A stretch of DNA of 64,000 nucleotides from contig CM031602.1 of assembly GCA_018398815.1 (NCBI GenBank), positions 98,429,280-98,493,279 of the forward strand, written 5' to 3'. Below are positions 49,280 to 64,000 of this stretch, one piece after another. Within the stretch, counting starts at the first letter, position 1. Each line of letters begins with the position of its first letter. Position numbers and translations under genes: made by a program. The notes under the pieces are model-generated. The model saw only the letters and a program-made list of their open reading frames with translations. It made no database searches and was not told the origin of the DNA. The stretch is from Conus ventricosus. Taxonomy: Eukaryota > Mollusca > Gastropoda > Neogastropoda > Conidae.

Positions 49280-49616
49280 GCCGTGGCGCTGTGGTTAGCG
49301 CTACAGACTTCTGATCAGGAGGGGCTGGGGTTTTAATCCATCAGAGAAAACACAAATACATTGAGGGCTTTTTGGGATCGATTGGCTCCTATCCAGAGTT
49401 GAGTGTGCTATAGGGTCTAGTGGAAGACTGGGACCACACAACCAAAAGTCATCCATTGTACATATGCTAATAGAGAGTGTTGTTCAAATTTCCTGACCAA
49501 CACTGCAGGGCCAGGTTGACGCTGGGGGATGAAAGGAAGCGTACAGTACTGTCCTGTCATGTAATCTCTAATCTGTAACGGATTGCTGTTGCATCATCAT
49601 CATCTCATCATCACGC
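49280..49616 (+). mobile_element. tRNA-derived SINE with a (CAT)n tail
   Basis: The head begins GCCGTGGCGCTGTGGTTAGC with an A box (TGGCGCTGTGG, 49284-49294) and B box (GGTTTTAATCC, 49329-49339), the internal RNA polymerase III promoter. A ~230 base body follows and the element ends in CATCATCATCATCTCATCATCAC (49592-49614 region), a simple-repeat tail expected for LINE-mobilised SINEs. The 335 base length fits a complete copy. Confidence 0.75.
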
Positions 49617-50290
49617 AATTTTTTTTTGAATGTGTCGGTTTGTGTAGCCCTTTTATGCCATGCTCACATGGTGACCTCAAATTTTGATTTTTCCTTTACA
49701 CTTTTATACATGTGGTGAGTTTGTGTCAGAATCTTCGGTGCTGGAGGGTCCATGGGGCTGTCGTTAAATGAAAGCAGTGCGGTTTGTAGCTACGGGAGAC
49801 CCACAAAGTTTTAGTCTGGTTCTTGACTAAGCTAATTATATTTGTCATTAGAAGGGGGATTAGTCGGGGGTGTCCTGCGTAGTTAAATCAGAAAGGCACT
49901 ACTGAACACCATCGAAATGAAATAAGCAGCAGTGCAGGGTGTCTTCGGTGGGTGTCCTCACAGCGACTAAACATTCGTTCATAGTGCCCTTGGGATGCCT
50001 GGTGCTGCGACGGGGACAGAATGAGCTCAGACGGGCTTCGGAGGCTGGAATGAGCAGCACTGAGTAAGCCACTTGAAGCGGCACAGAAAATGGGACAGAA
50101 AAAATCCCAATACAGCACCCGGAAACGTGCTTTACTTTTCAGCAGAACTAAAAAAAAAAAAGCAATATGTCGTTGCTTTTTTTAGTTTGCTTTAAATTTT
50201 CTCCCCTGGCCTTTACAATCAATTTCCGATTTTGTTCCGTCCCAATGTAAATTTTACGATATGTATTTTCCCTTTTTTTTATGTGTACAC
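49617..50290. other. Non-coding stretch
   Basis: No repeat or coding feature seen; unsupported open frames only. Confidence 0.5.
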
Positions 50291-50296
50291 CATTGA

Positions 50297-50555
50297 AGGA
50301 CAAAATAGACTCAGCTTTCACCATGCACTGTTCCATATCAATGAAAACATGAACTCAGAGGACAAAATAGACTCAATTTCATCCATGCACTGTTCCATAT
50401 ACAATGAAAACATGAACTCAGAGGACAAAATAGACTCAACTTTCATCCATTTCACTGTTTCCTTTTACAATGAAAACCCTGAACTCAGAGGACAAATAGA
50501 CTCAACGTTCATCCATGCACTGTTCCAAAACAATGAAAAAATGAACTTCATTGTG
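50297..50555 (+). repeat. ~63 bp minisatellite, four units
   Basis: Units start GGACAAAATAGACTCA at about 50297, 50359, 50422 and 50488 and include CATGCACTGTTCCATA and AATGAAAACATGAACTCAGA. 50560-51170 after it shows nothing assignable. Confidence 0.9.
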
Positions 50556-51179
50556 GAACAGTTTTATCTCGCAGCCCCCTCCTACCCCCCCATGTCTCTA
50601 GCCCCTCTGTCTCCCTCATATTCATAATAAGAAAAAAGAAGTACAAATTGTGCATCATGGAGGATTTTTCTAAGGCCTTTTTCAGCTTTTGGGTGTTTAT
50701 TCTTTTAATCTGCCCCCCAGATATTATTATACAGACCAAAAAAAAACAGGAATTGGCATTCCCTTTTAAGATGAAACATAATACACGAGGGAACGAGTAG
50801 CGACTGATAATGAGGGGCCTTAGTCAAGTCGCCGCATGTTGCCTATTATTTGGCAGGTTACATCACATCTGTTTTACCCCGCTTTTTTGTTGTTGTTGAA
50901 AACCAGACAGACAGATCAATTTAACCTCAAACCCCCATTTTACATCAGTATATGTCATGGGAAATAGGGGGGGGGAGGTGATGATGGTTTTTGGTGTTCT
51001 CATTGCTTCATTTCTTTAAATTATGAGCTTTTAGCACAGGTACATACATTGATAAGACTTCTTGATTTAAATTTGCAGGGGCTTGGGGCAAGTGGCATTT
51101 ACTTTTTTTTTTTAGGCTATCAATCATGACCAAAAAAAACTTAAGACTAGAAAAGAAGCGGAGAGAAAGCTAAACTCAC

Positions 51180-51253
51180 CGGCTGCTTCCTTTGAGACTG
51201 CTTTCGATCATTACTATAGGAAAAGTATTCACTTTCAGCAGCAGTGGATGCAC
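51180..51253 (-). CDS. Exon 3 of the minus-strand gene
   Basis: On the minus strand the acceptor GATCTCTCTCCCCCAG and donor CAGCCG/GTGAGTTT bound 74 bases with a single open frame. Taking the split codon from exon 2 (G/GT) it reads GASTAAESEYFSYSNDRKQS plus QRKQP and ends in phase 0. Ser/Glu/Gln/Lys-rich and likely disordered. Both splice sites are near consensus and the phase agrees with exon 2, which is good evidence for a real gene; the protein family is not recognised. Confidence 0.7.
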
Positions 51254-52008
51254 CTGGGGGAGAGAGATCAGGTACATGAAAATACCCATAGTGGAGTAAT
51301 GTGGGATGACTTGGCCATGTAATACACCTGCCACACAGACCAAAATGGTCACCTCATCTTTGACATTTGATGCACAAATTGATATTGATTGGGTTTATTT
51401 TATTCCCTTTAAGATAACCTTTTCCTCATAAACAAAAAAGACCCAGAGTGAAAATAATCGGTCCAGAACACTTTTGATGATAAATTTGAAAAATGACATG
51501 GTTTCGTCCTTTCATGATGATGTATACACACACCAAAAATGAAAGTCTAATGAAATCCAATAACAAATGAAAAAACTTAGTGGCATGTGACTATTTCAAA
51601 ATGTAAAAAATCCCCCTCCATCAACTTTGAAATTGAACAGAATTCATTGTTTCTGATAATGCATCCTTACGCCAGAATGACATGTCGACCAAGGGAAAAA
51701 CAAGTTTCTTGAAACATGCCCTTCAATATTTGGGTCGGTTCTCTTAAGGTTTTTTTTTCTGGGCCTGAAAATACTGTTTCAGGCTGTGTGTGGTTTTTTG
51801 TTGTCTGTGTACTGAACCAGTAGAAACAAAAGTCTAGTGTCGGCAGCAAAAATTAGGTTGGCGAGGTTCCAAGAACCAATTTACTTTTTTCCTTAAATCA
51901 TAAAAGGTATCATAAAGTTAGTGGCTCATAGAACAATAAGCTGTTGTGACTATTTAAATTCACAAACAAATCCGGCTAATTTAATTTTGACATTGAGATT
52001 TCCTTGGG

Positions 52009-52124
52009 GTTCTCGTTGTGGGAGTAACGGGAAAACGTACTCCATAAAGACATGGTACTCCACAGGCCCGGTGTTGGTATGCATTTTACTTCATAACGGA
52101 AGGTAGACAAAAACACAAAACACA

Positions 52125-52130
<6 letters not shown>
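52009..52130 (+). repeat. Short dispersed repeat with CA tail, copy 1
   Basis: About 100 bases starting GGGGTTCTCGTTGTGGGAGT, containing AACGTACTCCATAAAGACAT and CACAGGCCCGGTGTTGG, and running directly into CA and GA microsatellites (52120-52245). A second copy with the same CA-tailed end lies at 54668-54775. Confidence 0.85.
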
Positions 52131-52164
<34 letters not shown>

Positions 52165-52245
52165 AGAGAGAGAGAGAAAAGAGAGATAGGAGAGAGAGAG
52201 AGAGAGAAAAGAGAAAGAGGGAAGGGGGAGAGAGAGAGAAGTTTT
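52120..52245. repeat. CA then GA microsatellite
   Basis: Short CA run (52120-52141) followed by interrupted GA to 52245. The next 350 bases to exon 2 show nothing else. Confidence 0.95.
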
Positions 52246-52596
52246 TAATATTGTAGGCCACAAAACCCTTTAAAGAAAGGATGTGTGAAGTTGTATTAAA
52301 AAGTCGATCATTAACAGGAGCAGACACTAGGTTTATTTCATTTGCTACTATTCTAGTACGGAGGTCGGTGCCACCAGATAGCAGTTTCAGCTGTCACACC
52401 AATAAAACGATGTTGAAATATTACTATGTCAAAATTTTGATGAGATTTCTGTATTTGTGTTTTGAATCTCATAATTAGCTTGACTTGAGCTTGAAGGAAA
52501 TTTAGCTTGGCTCCTGGATGCTTGATCAGTCTGAAATGCTGAAATGCAGTAAAACGGAATGGAAGGAAATGGACAAAACAGAAAAATTAATCTTAC

Positions 52597-52631
52597 CTGA
52601 TTCATCAGAGCACTGCTCTCTTCTCTCCATG
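52597..52631 (-). CDS. Exon 2 (start-codon exon) of the minus-strand gene, 35 bp
   Basis: A micro-exon on the minus strand between acceptor CATTTTACAG and donor AATCAG/GTAAGATT. It holds an ATG at 52630-52628 and reads MERREQCSDES with one leftover base that completes a Gly codon with exon 3. The C before the ATG is the only 5' UTR base in this exon, so the leader must come from an upstream exon, possibly 54412 onward. Two consensus splice sites and the phase match make a chance match unlikely. Confidence 0.7.
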
Positions 52632-52639
52632 CTGTAAAA

Positions 52640-53250
52640 TGGATGAAAAAGATCTGTAAGAATGCAAGACCATTAAATTTTAAATGCTATTCTAACATCC
52701 TTTAAAGTTTAGTATTGTCATTCTCTCAACCTTTTTGTCTCAAGAGTCTTTAGCAGGAGTGCGCAAAATCCAACATCGTTTGATCAAAGCTTGGTTTTCA
52801 CCAAAGAATGTCAACAGTTCAACTAATATATTTTTTTCACTTTGCTTTCCACTTCCCATCCACGTTTTTCCTCAATTTCTTTTCTGGTCATCCCAATGTA
52901 CGACCAGTGCATCTACTGGCTGCTGTTTTGCTTTTCGATCTGGGCAAATTTTAAAAATAAAATTTCCAGTTAGCACTAGGGCCCACCTTGATGTGATTTT
53001 TTCAAAAGTGCAAAGTCCCTCACCCATATAAAGTGTAAATATGTTTTGACAAGCAAAGACTTAATGTTTACTGATATGCTCTAGTTACTGACCTGATTAA
53101 ACCATTCATTTTTAAAATCGTAAGCTAAATGTTTCTGCAAAGGTGGAGAAAAGATCTATACCCCCCCCCCCAATCCATTTTTCGCTTTTAGGGCCCTTCT
53201 CCCTCTTGCATACATGAGTTCTTGAGTTCATACATGGATAAGGGCTTTTT
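52640..53250. other. Intronic stretch of the minus-strand gene
   Basis: AT-rich, with a C-only run at 53161-53170. A 98-codon plus-strand frame (52735-53031) has no motif or splice support. Confidence 0.5.
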
Positions 53251-53261
53251 TTAACTAAAAG

Positions 53262-54060
53262 GGCAGCAAAGAGTTAGAGTAGGAAGCTCATATTCAGATT
53301 TTACGGAAGTTCTAAGTGGTATACCACAAGGGAGTATTTTGGGCCCTTTATTATTTACAATATTTATAAATGATTTGCCAAAATCAGTGGAAAGTATTTG
53401 CATATATTCGCAGACGATACAAAATTTATAATACAACTTTTGATCATAAATACAACAAAATGATATTGATAATTTATCCAAATGGTTTGCCACATGCAAT
53501 TTGCATTTTAATGCGGACAAGTGCAACGTGTTACTGTTGGAAGTAGAACCCAAGATACAATATACAATGCTAAACAGTAATACTGGTGAGCGGCAGATAT
53601 TTCAACATGTGATTATGAAAAAGATCTTGGTGTCATTTTTATTCTGGACTGGTATTCGATAAGCATATTCCAAAACCCAAAGCTTGTAAAGAATATAAAA
53701 AAAACTTTCCCATGAAGGTAGGTTAAAGCTCCCGGACTGCCCACCCCAAAAACAAGACGAGTGAGGGGCGATTTGATCCAAGTCTATAAAATATTTAATT
53801 GTAATAATATTTTTATTAATATTCAGAACCAAAATTTTTTACTGCATCAAGAGTTTTATATTACCAGAAATAGTGTTGGATAAAATTTATCATGAATATT
53901 ATGCACTAACCTAAGGAAATTTTCTTTTAGTAACAGAGTAACAAATCTTTGGAATAAAATTAACCCCTAACATTAAACGTGCACAAAATACAACCGTTTC
54001 AAAAGCTCCTATCGATGATAGTGTATTATTGAAGACTATTTAGACTATGATAAATAAAGA
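53262..54060 (+). pseudogene. Degraded CR1/Jockey-type LINE reverse transcriptase fragment
   Basis: Plus-strand reading gives SGIPQGSILGPLLFTIFIND (RT block B, about 53310-53370), FADDTK (block C, about 53408-53425) and LSKWFATCNLHFNADKCNVL (block D). After a deletion it resumes with RRVRGDLIQVYKIFN (about 53760), a segment typical of the ORF2 C-terminal half of CR1/Jockey-like LINEs, and ends near SNRVTNLWNKIN (about 53930). Neither the endonuclease nor blocks 0-A are present. It is a 5'-truncated, internally deleted relic inside the intron of the minus-strand gene. Confidence 0.85.
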
Positions 54061-54219
54061 CTTGAGCGAGTTAAAGACGTGACCCTGTGAAAAGATAACA
54101 CATAGAAAGGGGGGATTTTAAAGCCCCGTTCTGGCTAAAATTGAGGCAATTGTCCCTACAAACCCAAACCTAAACCTAAACCCCAAAAATGGTCAAAGTG
54201 CAGCGACAAAAACAAGATG

Positions 54220-54302
54220 GCGGACCTACCGGATGTATTCTTTCAGCGAGACCTGAGCATGCCATCACTGAAACTAAGGCATTGAAAACGTTTTTACTTC
54301 AA
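54220..54302 (+). CDS. Possible first coding exon opposite the minus-strand gene
   Basis: ACAAGATGGCGGAC is a good Kozak-type start; the frame reads MADLPDVFFQRDLSMPSLKL and closes at a TGA before a consensus-like donor CAAG/GTGGGT at 54302. A single-base read error would carry it through to the donor. It would lie head to head with the minus-strand donor at 54412, about 110 bases away, as in a bidirectional promoter. Low certainty. Confidence 0.25.
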
Positions 54303-54411
54303 GGTGGGTAAATTATCTCCTATTTTAGTCATTTTAAGTAATTTCATTTCTGTTTTTCATGACAACGATTATACAAATGTAATACCACTATCCAGAAGGA
54401 ACTATACTCAC

Positions 54412-54452
54412 CTTGCTTCCCAACCAGATGTCGGCCCTTTGTAATGTTTGTG
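54412..54452 (-). other. Probable non-coding first exon of the minus-strand gene
   Basis: The minus strand shows a near-perfect donor, GGAAGCAAG/GTGAGTATAG, at 54412. It precedes exon 2 by 1.8 kb and contains no ATG in the 40 bases before it, so it would be 5' UTR. The transcription start is not determined; the limit at 54452 is set by the CRE-like site. Confidence 0.45.
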
Positions 54453-54460
54453 TGACGTCA
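54453..54460. promoter_or_regulatory. Palindromic CRE (TGACGTCA)
   Basis: A full 8-base CREB/ATF consensus about 40 bases upstream of the minus-strand first-exon donor and within a locally GC-richer stretch. Proximal CREs near the start are common in animal promoters. Activity is inferred. Confidence 0.5.
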
Positions 54461-54667
54461 CCCTAATAAGCAGCCCAAAGAGAGGAGACCAGCGTGTTTA
54501 ATATATGCAAGTTCATGAGGTCATTACCCAGCTCATTGAAGTTCGAGCAGAAAGTCGTTATGTGTGTGTATTTGACCGTACACCCACCGAGAACGTTTCA
54601 GCGTTATTATGGGGTATTTTAGATTTTTATATGAGAGTAAAGGTAATAGAATTTGGGAGTTGATTAT

Positions 54668-54774
54668 GGGGTTCTCGTTGTGGAGTAACGGGAAAACGTA
54701 CTCCATAAAGACATGGTACTCCACAGGCCCGGTGTTGGGTATGGCATTTTACTTCATAACGTAAGGTAGACAAA

Positions 54775-54775
<1 letters not shown>
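54668..54775 (+). repeat. Short dispersed repeat with CA tail, copy 2
   Basis: Same sequence and orientation as 52009-52130, again running straight into a CA microsatellite. The flanks to the left are unrelated, so the left border at GGGGTTCTCGTTGTGG is a true element edge. Confidence 0.85.
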
Positions 54776-59160
<4,385 letters not shown>

Positions 59161-59856
59161 GGCATTATTGCAATTTCATTATCTAGATTTCTCTGTAGCA
59201 AACATTGGGCTGGCTTTGTTGGATAGAACACGACACACTATCATGTACAATTTGTGGAGAGGTGCAATGCATCATCCAGAACTTCTGAATGCCCTCCTCC
59301 AATCCTCCCTGCTTAATTTTCCATATTCAATGTTATGACAGTAATAGTTAGCACCCTGATGGATATGAAATGGCCACGGAACAGCTCTGTGCAAAAGCAC
59401 TGGCCAAGCAACAGGCTGATCCTGCTGTTCATAGGAGGCTAAAGCCTGAATTCCTGTCCACTTGTTCATGGCTCTGATCTTGTAATGCCATACATAATAA
59501 TGAAAATTACATGGACAATGAAATGAGCAGTCATGCAAATTCTGATTTATAGTTCAAACACCTAGCATAACAATTCTTTTTAATTCTTTTAATTTAGTTA
59601 TATTTAAGTGGAAAATCAACAAATCTGAAAAGTATTCATGTTCAAATGTATCGATTCAAGTAAATACATGAAAATGAACAAATCTGAAAAACAAACATTG
59701 CAGGTTTTCAGAGAAATTATCTTTTCAAGGAAACAGGATGCAATTGCTGTTCTTCGTGACATAAATGGTTTATAAAAGGCCAAAGCCCTAAATGAAAAAA
59801 GATGCAGTAATATGATTTTGCCCTCACTGCAGATGTCACAGGAAATAAGAGAGAGA
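59161..59856 (+). repeat. ~1.93 kb tandem unit, copy 3, truncated by a LINE
   Basis: Identical in order to copy 2 up to the first GA run, where it stops after GAGAGAGA at 59856 and the 3' end of LINE-C begins. The missing remainder should lie beyond the LINE, outside the window. Confidence 0.93.
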
Positions 59857-60088
59857 GACAATGACAATGACAATGACAAAGTTTTATTCAGTTTAGGCCA
59901 AGGCCCCTCACTGAAGGGGTATATATACAGAAACAAATGAATAAAGCAAAATATTACCTCTTGCGATCGATATTGTTTACATACAAAAGCATAATATACA
60001 TGCACATTATTCACGCACGTACACATCCACTCACATTCCCGGACATTCGTTCACCTCATTCACCTAGTCCTTTCTCCTCCCTTGCACT

Positions 60089-60110
60089 CCCCCCCCCCCC
60101 CCCCCCCCCC
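60089..60110. repeat. C-only run in the LINE-C 3' UTR
   Basis: About 22 uninterrupted C (G on the transcribed strand), which could fold into a G-quadruplex in the LINE RNA. True length is uncertain because of run-length error. Confidence 0.8.
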
Positions 60111-60200
60111 TCCCTATTCCTTCCCGCAATCCTCCCATTCAGTAATATGCACGTTTTATACAACACAAATTCAGGATCATTTTGTTCTGCAAATTAATTA

Positions 60201-63200
60201 TCATATCTCATTAGGAGCATTGATCTTTTTTTGTCTGATTTGCGTCGAAAGAGCGATATATCTAGCTAATTCTTGTAACCTATTTGGATTATCACTTGAA
60301 AGAATATTCGCGACACTAATTTCGTTTGGTACTCCAGAAAAGGATACCAAACAGGAACAGTTCTTTCGAATATGTTTATAAGCTTCACAGTGAAATAAAA
60401 AATGCACCTCGTCTTCACACTCATTGTCGCAACATGGACAACTGGTGTCTTCCTGATTAATTGAAGCATTTAGGAACCATCTTTTACAATTTTTTAGACC
60501 AATTACTCTTAACCGAAATCTTGTCAAATTAATTCTGTACCAATAGTTCCTAACACATGATAAGTATTTCTCTGTTTGAAATATATCCTTAAAGGAATGG
60601 TACCATCTATATCTATCATTATTTTCTAACTCAGAATGCCAATTTTGTTTACTACATGCGATAATCCGGTCTTTAAATAAGGAAATAAAGCTGTTTTCAT
60701 GACCCACACCCTTGGTTTAACCATACTATTCCAAATCCATTTATAGTCAAAATTTTGTGAATATTTGATACCAGTTGAAATGTCCCGATTCATGCAATGA
60801 CAAAAGCATTTCATAGGCCTGTCTGCATATTCTTGTCATAGGTAAATTAATCAGTCTTATCCAATATTTTATACATTTCACAGAAGTTCTTATATGAAGT
60901 GGATATCTACCTGTTTCTCCATATGCTTTTTTTATTTGAGGCATGTAGGGGGACATTAAGGAATCTTTTAATAGCAAATGTATGTACTGCTTCGATTCGT
61001 TTCCCTTCTTCCTCTAATCCCCATACTTCAGCAGCATATGTTAGAATTGGTTCAATCTGAGAATCGAACAGTTTCCAGAACAGACCCGGCTCTATTGCGC
61101 CTAGTTTCTTCAATGTTTTGATTATTTCTACAGTACCTCTTCTTCCTTTCCTACAAACATCAGACAAGGCGGCATGTATACTCAGTTTAGTTGTGGAAAG
61201 ACATTCCTAAGTATTTATAAGAATTAGTTACAGCAATTTGATCATTTCCATAGAACCATCTTTCTCTTGTAGCTAAGTAGCCCCCCAATCTAAACACTAT
61301 TATATTTGTTTTTTTCAAGGTTAACTGACAAGTGTATCTGTCAGCTTCTCTTTTTAGGCCATTTAACTGGTTCTGGAGTCCAACAATAGACTCTGACAAT
61401 AAGACAACATCATCAGCAAACAATAAAAGAAATAATTCTACTGCACCAGGGATGAGTTGGATACCGTGTTTGCCTGTTTTGGACACTTCAATAGCTAATT
61501 CGTTGATAAAAAGCGAAAACAATAATGGACTTAGAAGACATCCTTGTTTTACACCTCTTGGGCACTTAAAATATCTGTGTAACTACCCTGATTGCGCACA
61601 CAAGCTAATACCTCATTATACATACCTTTCAGTGCCAGTACAGTTTACCTTTCACACCATTTTTTCTCAAAATCGACCACAATAAATTTCTATAACAGAA
61701 TCAAAAGCCTTTTTAAAATCGACGAAGGCAACATAAAGTTTTGTTCTCCTAGCCAAAAATTTACTAACTATTGCATATAGAGTAAAATATGGTCAACGGT
61801 ACTATATCCTTGTCTGAAGCCTGCTTGCTCTTCTATCATTTTCTGTTCTTGTTCCGCCCATTTGGTTAATCTTTTATTCAAAATGTTTGTATAAACTTTG
61901 CTCAACACACTGGTTAAAGCGATACCTCTGTAATTATTTGGCTGATCAGCATCACCTTTCTTATGTATCGGTATAATAATAGATTTTGACCATTCCAGGG
62001 GAAAACTCCGAGATCAAATATCTTATTGCAATACATTACAAGAAAATCAATAACGGAAACATCTGCATTTTTTAACAATTCGCCGATGATCTTATCTGGC
62101 CCTGAACTCTTTCCAGCTTTGAGGTTACCAATACTGGCGTAAACCTCATGTCTAGATATAGGGGCATTATGAGGAAGCTCAATACTTTCCTCATCTGAAT
62201 CTCCGGTAAAGTTAGACTCTTCTGCATGCAGTTCTTTGTTAGGTTCATTAAATAAATTAAAGAAGTGGTCATGCCATTGTTCTATTGTGATGTTGTTATA
62301 GATTACAGATTTCCTGTTAATGGATCGAACTGTTTGCCAGAACAATTTTGGATCATTCACTGATTGTTTGAGTTTATCTAGTTTAATATCATCGAACTCT
62401 TTTTTCTTTTTGTATAGCATGAGTTTATAATCTTTTCTTTCTGTGACGTAAGCGTCTTTTTTCTCTTCCACTCCCTTCTTATCACGTTTAAATTTTCTTA
62501 ACAGCTGTATAACTTTCTTCTTTTTTCGAGCACACTCTTCGTCAAACCACTCATTTTTCTTTCTGTGGCCGTTTCCTACAGTTCTAATCATGCATGCAGC
62601 TGAACTACATAGTGCTTTAGTAAATATATCAATAGACATATTGATGTCAGAACTAAGTTCTGTCTGAGCATTTAACATGCACTGTGTAAACTCCTTAGAC
62701 TGTTGTTGTTCTTTATATTCATTTATAAGTTCATCAGACCAAACAATTCGATCTTCAGGCAACGGTTCGATCACAGATTGGGCAATGTTACTATTTCGAT
62801 CTCTGTTATTCAACCTAAATTCCACAGGTAAGTGCCATGAATCTATCTTGTCACCAACATTTAAATCACAATTTAGTTTTAGAAATAAATCTTCAGACAA
62901 TATCACATAATCAATAACACTACAGCCATGAGGGGAAATATAAGTAAAGTCCCCACTGGTATAGTTGGAACAACAACCATTAGCAATAATACAATTAAGC
63001 AGAAAACATAAATCTAACAACGACTTACCAAAGTTATTTATATAGTCATCTTTTGATTTGCGCTGTAAACAGTATGCATTTGAACAGTCATCATCAACAT
63101 CTTCATACATATCCCAAAAGGGAAATAATTTATCATTTGTTCTTCTTTTGGTTGTTCGTTTCCAGTTCTAGCATTCAGATCACCCATTAACATGATATAA

Positions 63201-63645
63201 AAATCTTGATTTCGAGCAATGTCCAAAATGCTTTCTTGTAACCAGATAATACCATCTTTAATTTGCAACTGATCGTACAAAGGACCATTTTCGGGCACAA
63301 TATAGCTAGCAATTATTAAGATATCTTTATCATATTGGAGAACAGATTTATGTAGTTTCACAACAACCGTATTTGCACAATTTATATTAATGACTGACAC
63401 ATAACTTGCCAATGATTTTCTCACAAGCAGCAAAACGCCGCCAGAATTTCTCCCTTGACGGGACAGTTTTTTTGCTGGAGCAGTAAATTTAACATGATCT
63501 GTAAAAATTCCATTGTAATCAAATGCGTTATCCACAAAAGTCTCAGTTAAGCATGCAAAATCAAACATAGATACATAGTTCATAAAAGATAAGTCGCCAA
63601 GTTTAGAATAAAGATTTTCGACATTATAGACAAGAAAACTCAAAT
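60201..63645 (-). pseudogene. LINE-C ORF2: endonuclease, reverse transcriptase, C-terminal Cys/His domain
   Basis: Reading from 63645: LSFLVYNVENLYSKLGD, FDFACLTETFVD (catalytic Glu), LMGDLNARTG, then after a shift near 63110 CSVIDYVILSED and DSWHLPVEF (His motif). RT: SSGPDKIIGELL, YRGIALTSVLSKVYTN, EQAGFRQGYSTVDHI, GVKQGCLLSPLLFSLFINEL, LLFADDVVLLSES (about 61410), YKYLGMSF, then thumb FDSQIEPILTYAAEVWG. C-terminus: CPCCDNECEDEVHFLFHC, a likely nucleic-acid-binding Cys/His motif, to the stop near 60199. All catalytic motifs are present but the frame changes at least five times, mostly at short runs, so read error or recent decay are both possible. The start codon is not evident: the frame is open through 63645. 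Confidence 0.9.
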
Positions 63646-63669
63646 GAGCAAAATGACCCTGCCTGTCCT

Positions 63670-64000
63670 ATCGTGTACGTGTGGATCTTCTGGGGGGAGG
63701 GTTATTACCGGGACTCTTGTTGACTGGAGGGGAGGGCTGGCCGGTCCTGGGGTGTTTCACACTGACACTGACCCGTCCTTGTCCACTGACACCACCTCTA
63801 GCAGAGAGAGAACCACCACGTCCGCGTGCACTACCACTACTCCTGGTAACACTGGAGTGTAAAACCACCACGTCTTTGTTCACCACCAGTACTCCTCTCA
63901 CCACTAGAGTATCCATGCACACTGGCACCATTCATGTTGTCACACGAGACAGCAGGAACATGTTCGGGCCCCTGTCCTCATGCTGGTATCCCGGTGGAAC
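63670..64000 (-). pseudogene. LINE-C ORF1 C-terminus (partial, probable)
   Basis: The minus strand is open from the window edge region to a TAG at about 63670, some 25 bases upstream of ORF2. It is Arg/Ser/Gly/Pro-rich with a basic end (PPPRRSTRTR). Position and composition fit an ORF1 RNA-binding tail, but no domain is visible, so this is an inference from context. Confidence 0.4.

Larger units (their letters stand above)
59857..64000 (-). mobile_element. CR1/L2-type LINE (LINE-C), 3' end to window edge
   Basis: The minus-strand element's 3' end is a short TCATTG repeat (59857-59879), inserted in the GA run of the third 1.93 kb unit. Going upstream: 3' UTR with a C/G run (60089-60110), ORF2 (60201-63645) and the end of a probable ORF1 (63668 onward). 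The 3' tail of short repeats with no poly-A fits the CR1/L2 group, as do the endonuclease N-terminal motif and the Cys-rich C-terminus. The 5' end lies outside the window. Confidence 0.9.

Noticed and set aside
54158..54186. Telomere-like CCTAAA repeats
   Set aside because: Only two to three imperfect units (AAACCTAAACCTAAACCCC); not convincing as an interstitial telomere.
60626..61685. Plus-strand frames over the LINE-C RT
   Set aside because: Antisense shadows of the minus-strand ORF2.

Overview
This is a repeat-dominated stretch of a eukaryotic (metazoan) draft genome: spliced exons with long introns, very long CA/TG and GA/CT microsatellites, many minisatellites, tRNA-derived SINE heads, four non-LTR retrotransposons and an LTR retrotransposon, plus a run of exactly 1000 N at 24239-25238. 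There is no prokaryotic or organellar gene organisation. The mix (RNase H-bearing I-like LINE, SGNH-esterase remnant, CR1/L2-like LINE, tRNA SINEs, dense microsatellites) fits a marine invertebrate and most suggests a mollusc, but that is inference.

Layout. 1-2902: decayed minus-strand LINE. 2903-24238: left arm of a large inverted duplication. It carries four plus-strand exons of an unrecognised gene (3391-3553, 6667-6834, from 8747, from 9788) among minisatellites, and is interrupted at 11249-23972 by a plus-strand I-like LINE. That LINE is itself split by a minus-strand, gag-only LTR element (14435-22788). 24239-25238: gap. 25239-26880: single-copy centre. 26880-39080: right arm, the same locus on the minus strand, without the LINE but with a TTAA-flanked fold-back transposon (37659-38815) and a 2.1 kb extra segment. 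39080-48400: microsatellites, several satellite arrays (118, 215 and 360 bp units) and a terminal plus-strand exon at 40525-40797. 48495-54460: a minus-strand gene with small phase-compatible exons and a CRE-containing probable promoter, plus tRNA-like SINE heads and a degraded CR1-like RT. 54668-59856: CA/TG blocks and three tandem copies of a ~1.93 kb unit. 59857-64000: a minus-strand CR1/L2-type LINE inserted in the third unit and running out of the window.

Reading. The inverted arms around an arbitrary-size gap, one with and one without a LINE, look most like two haplotypes of one locus placed head to head by the assembler, though a true palindromic duplication cannot be excluded. Either way they give a filled/empty-site comparison that dates the insertions relative to each other: tandem array, then LINE, then LTR element inside the LINE. 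Much of the sequence (especially 28.9-35 kb and 7.8-9.1 kb) has expanded homopolymers and indels typical of unpolished long reads, so many frameshifts may be technical.
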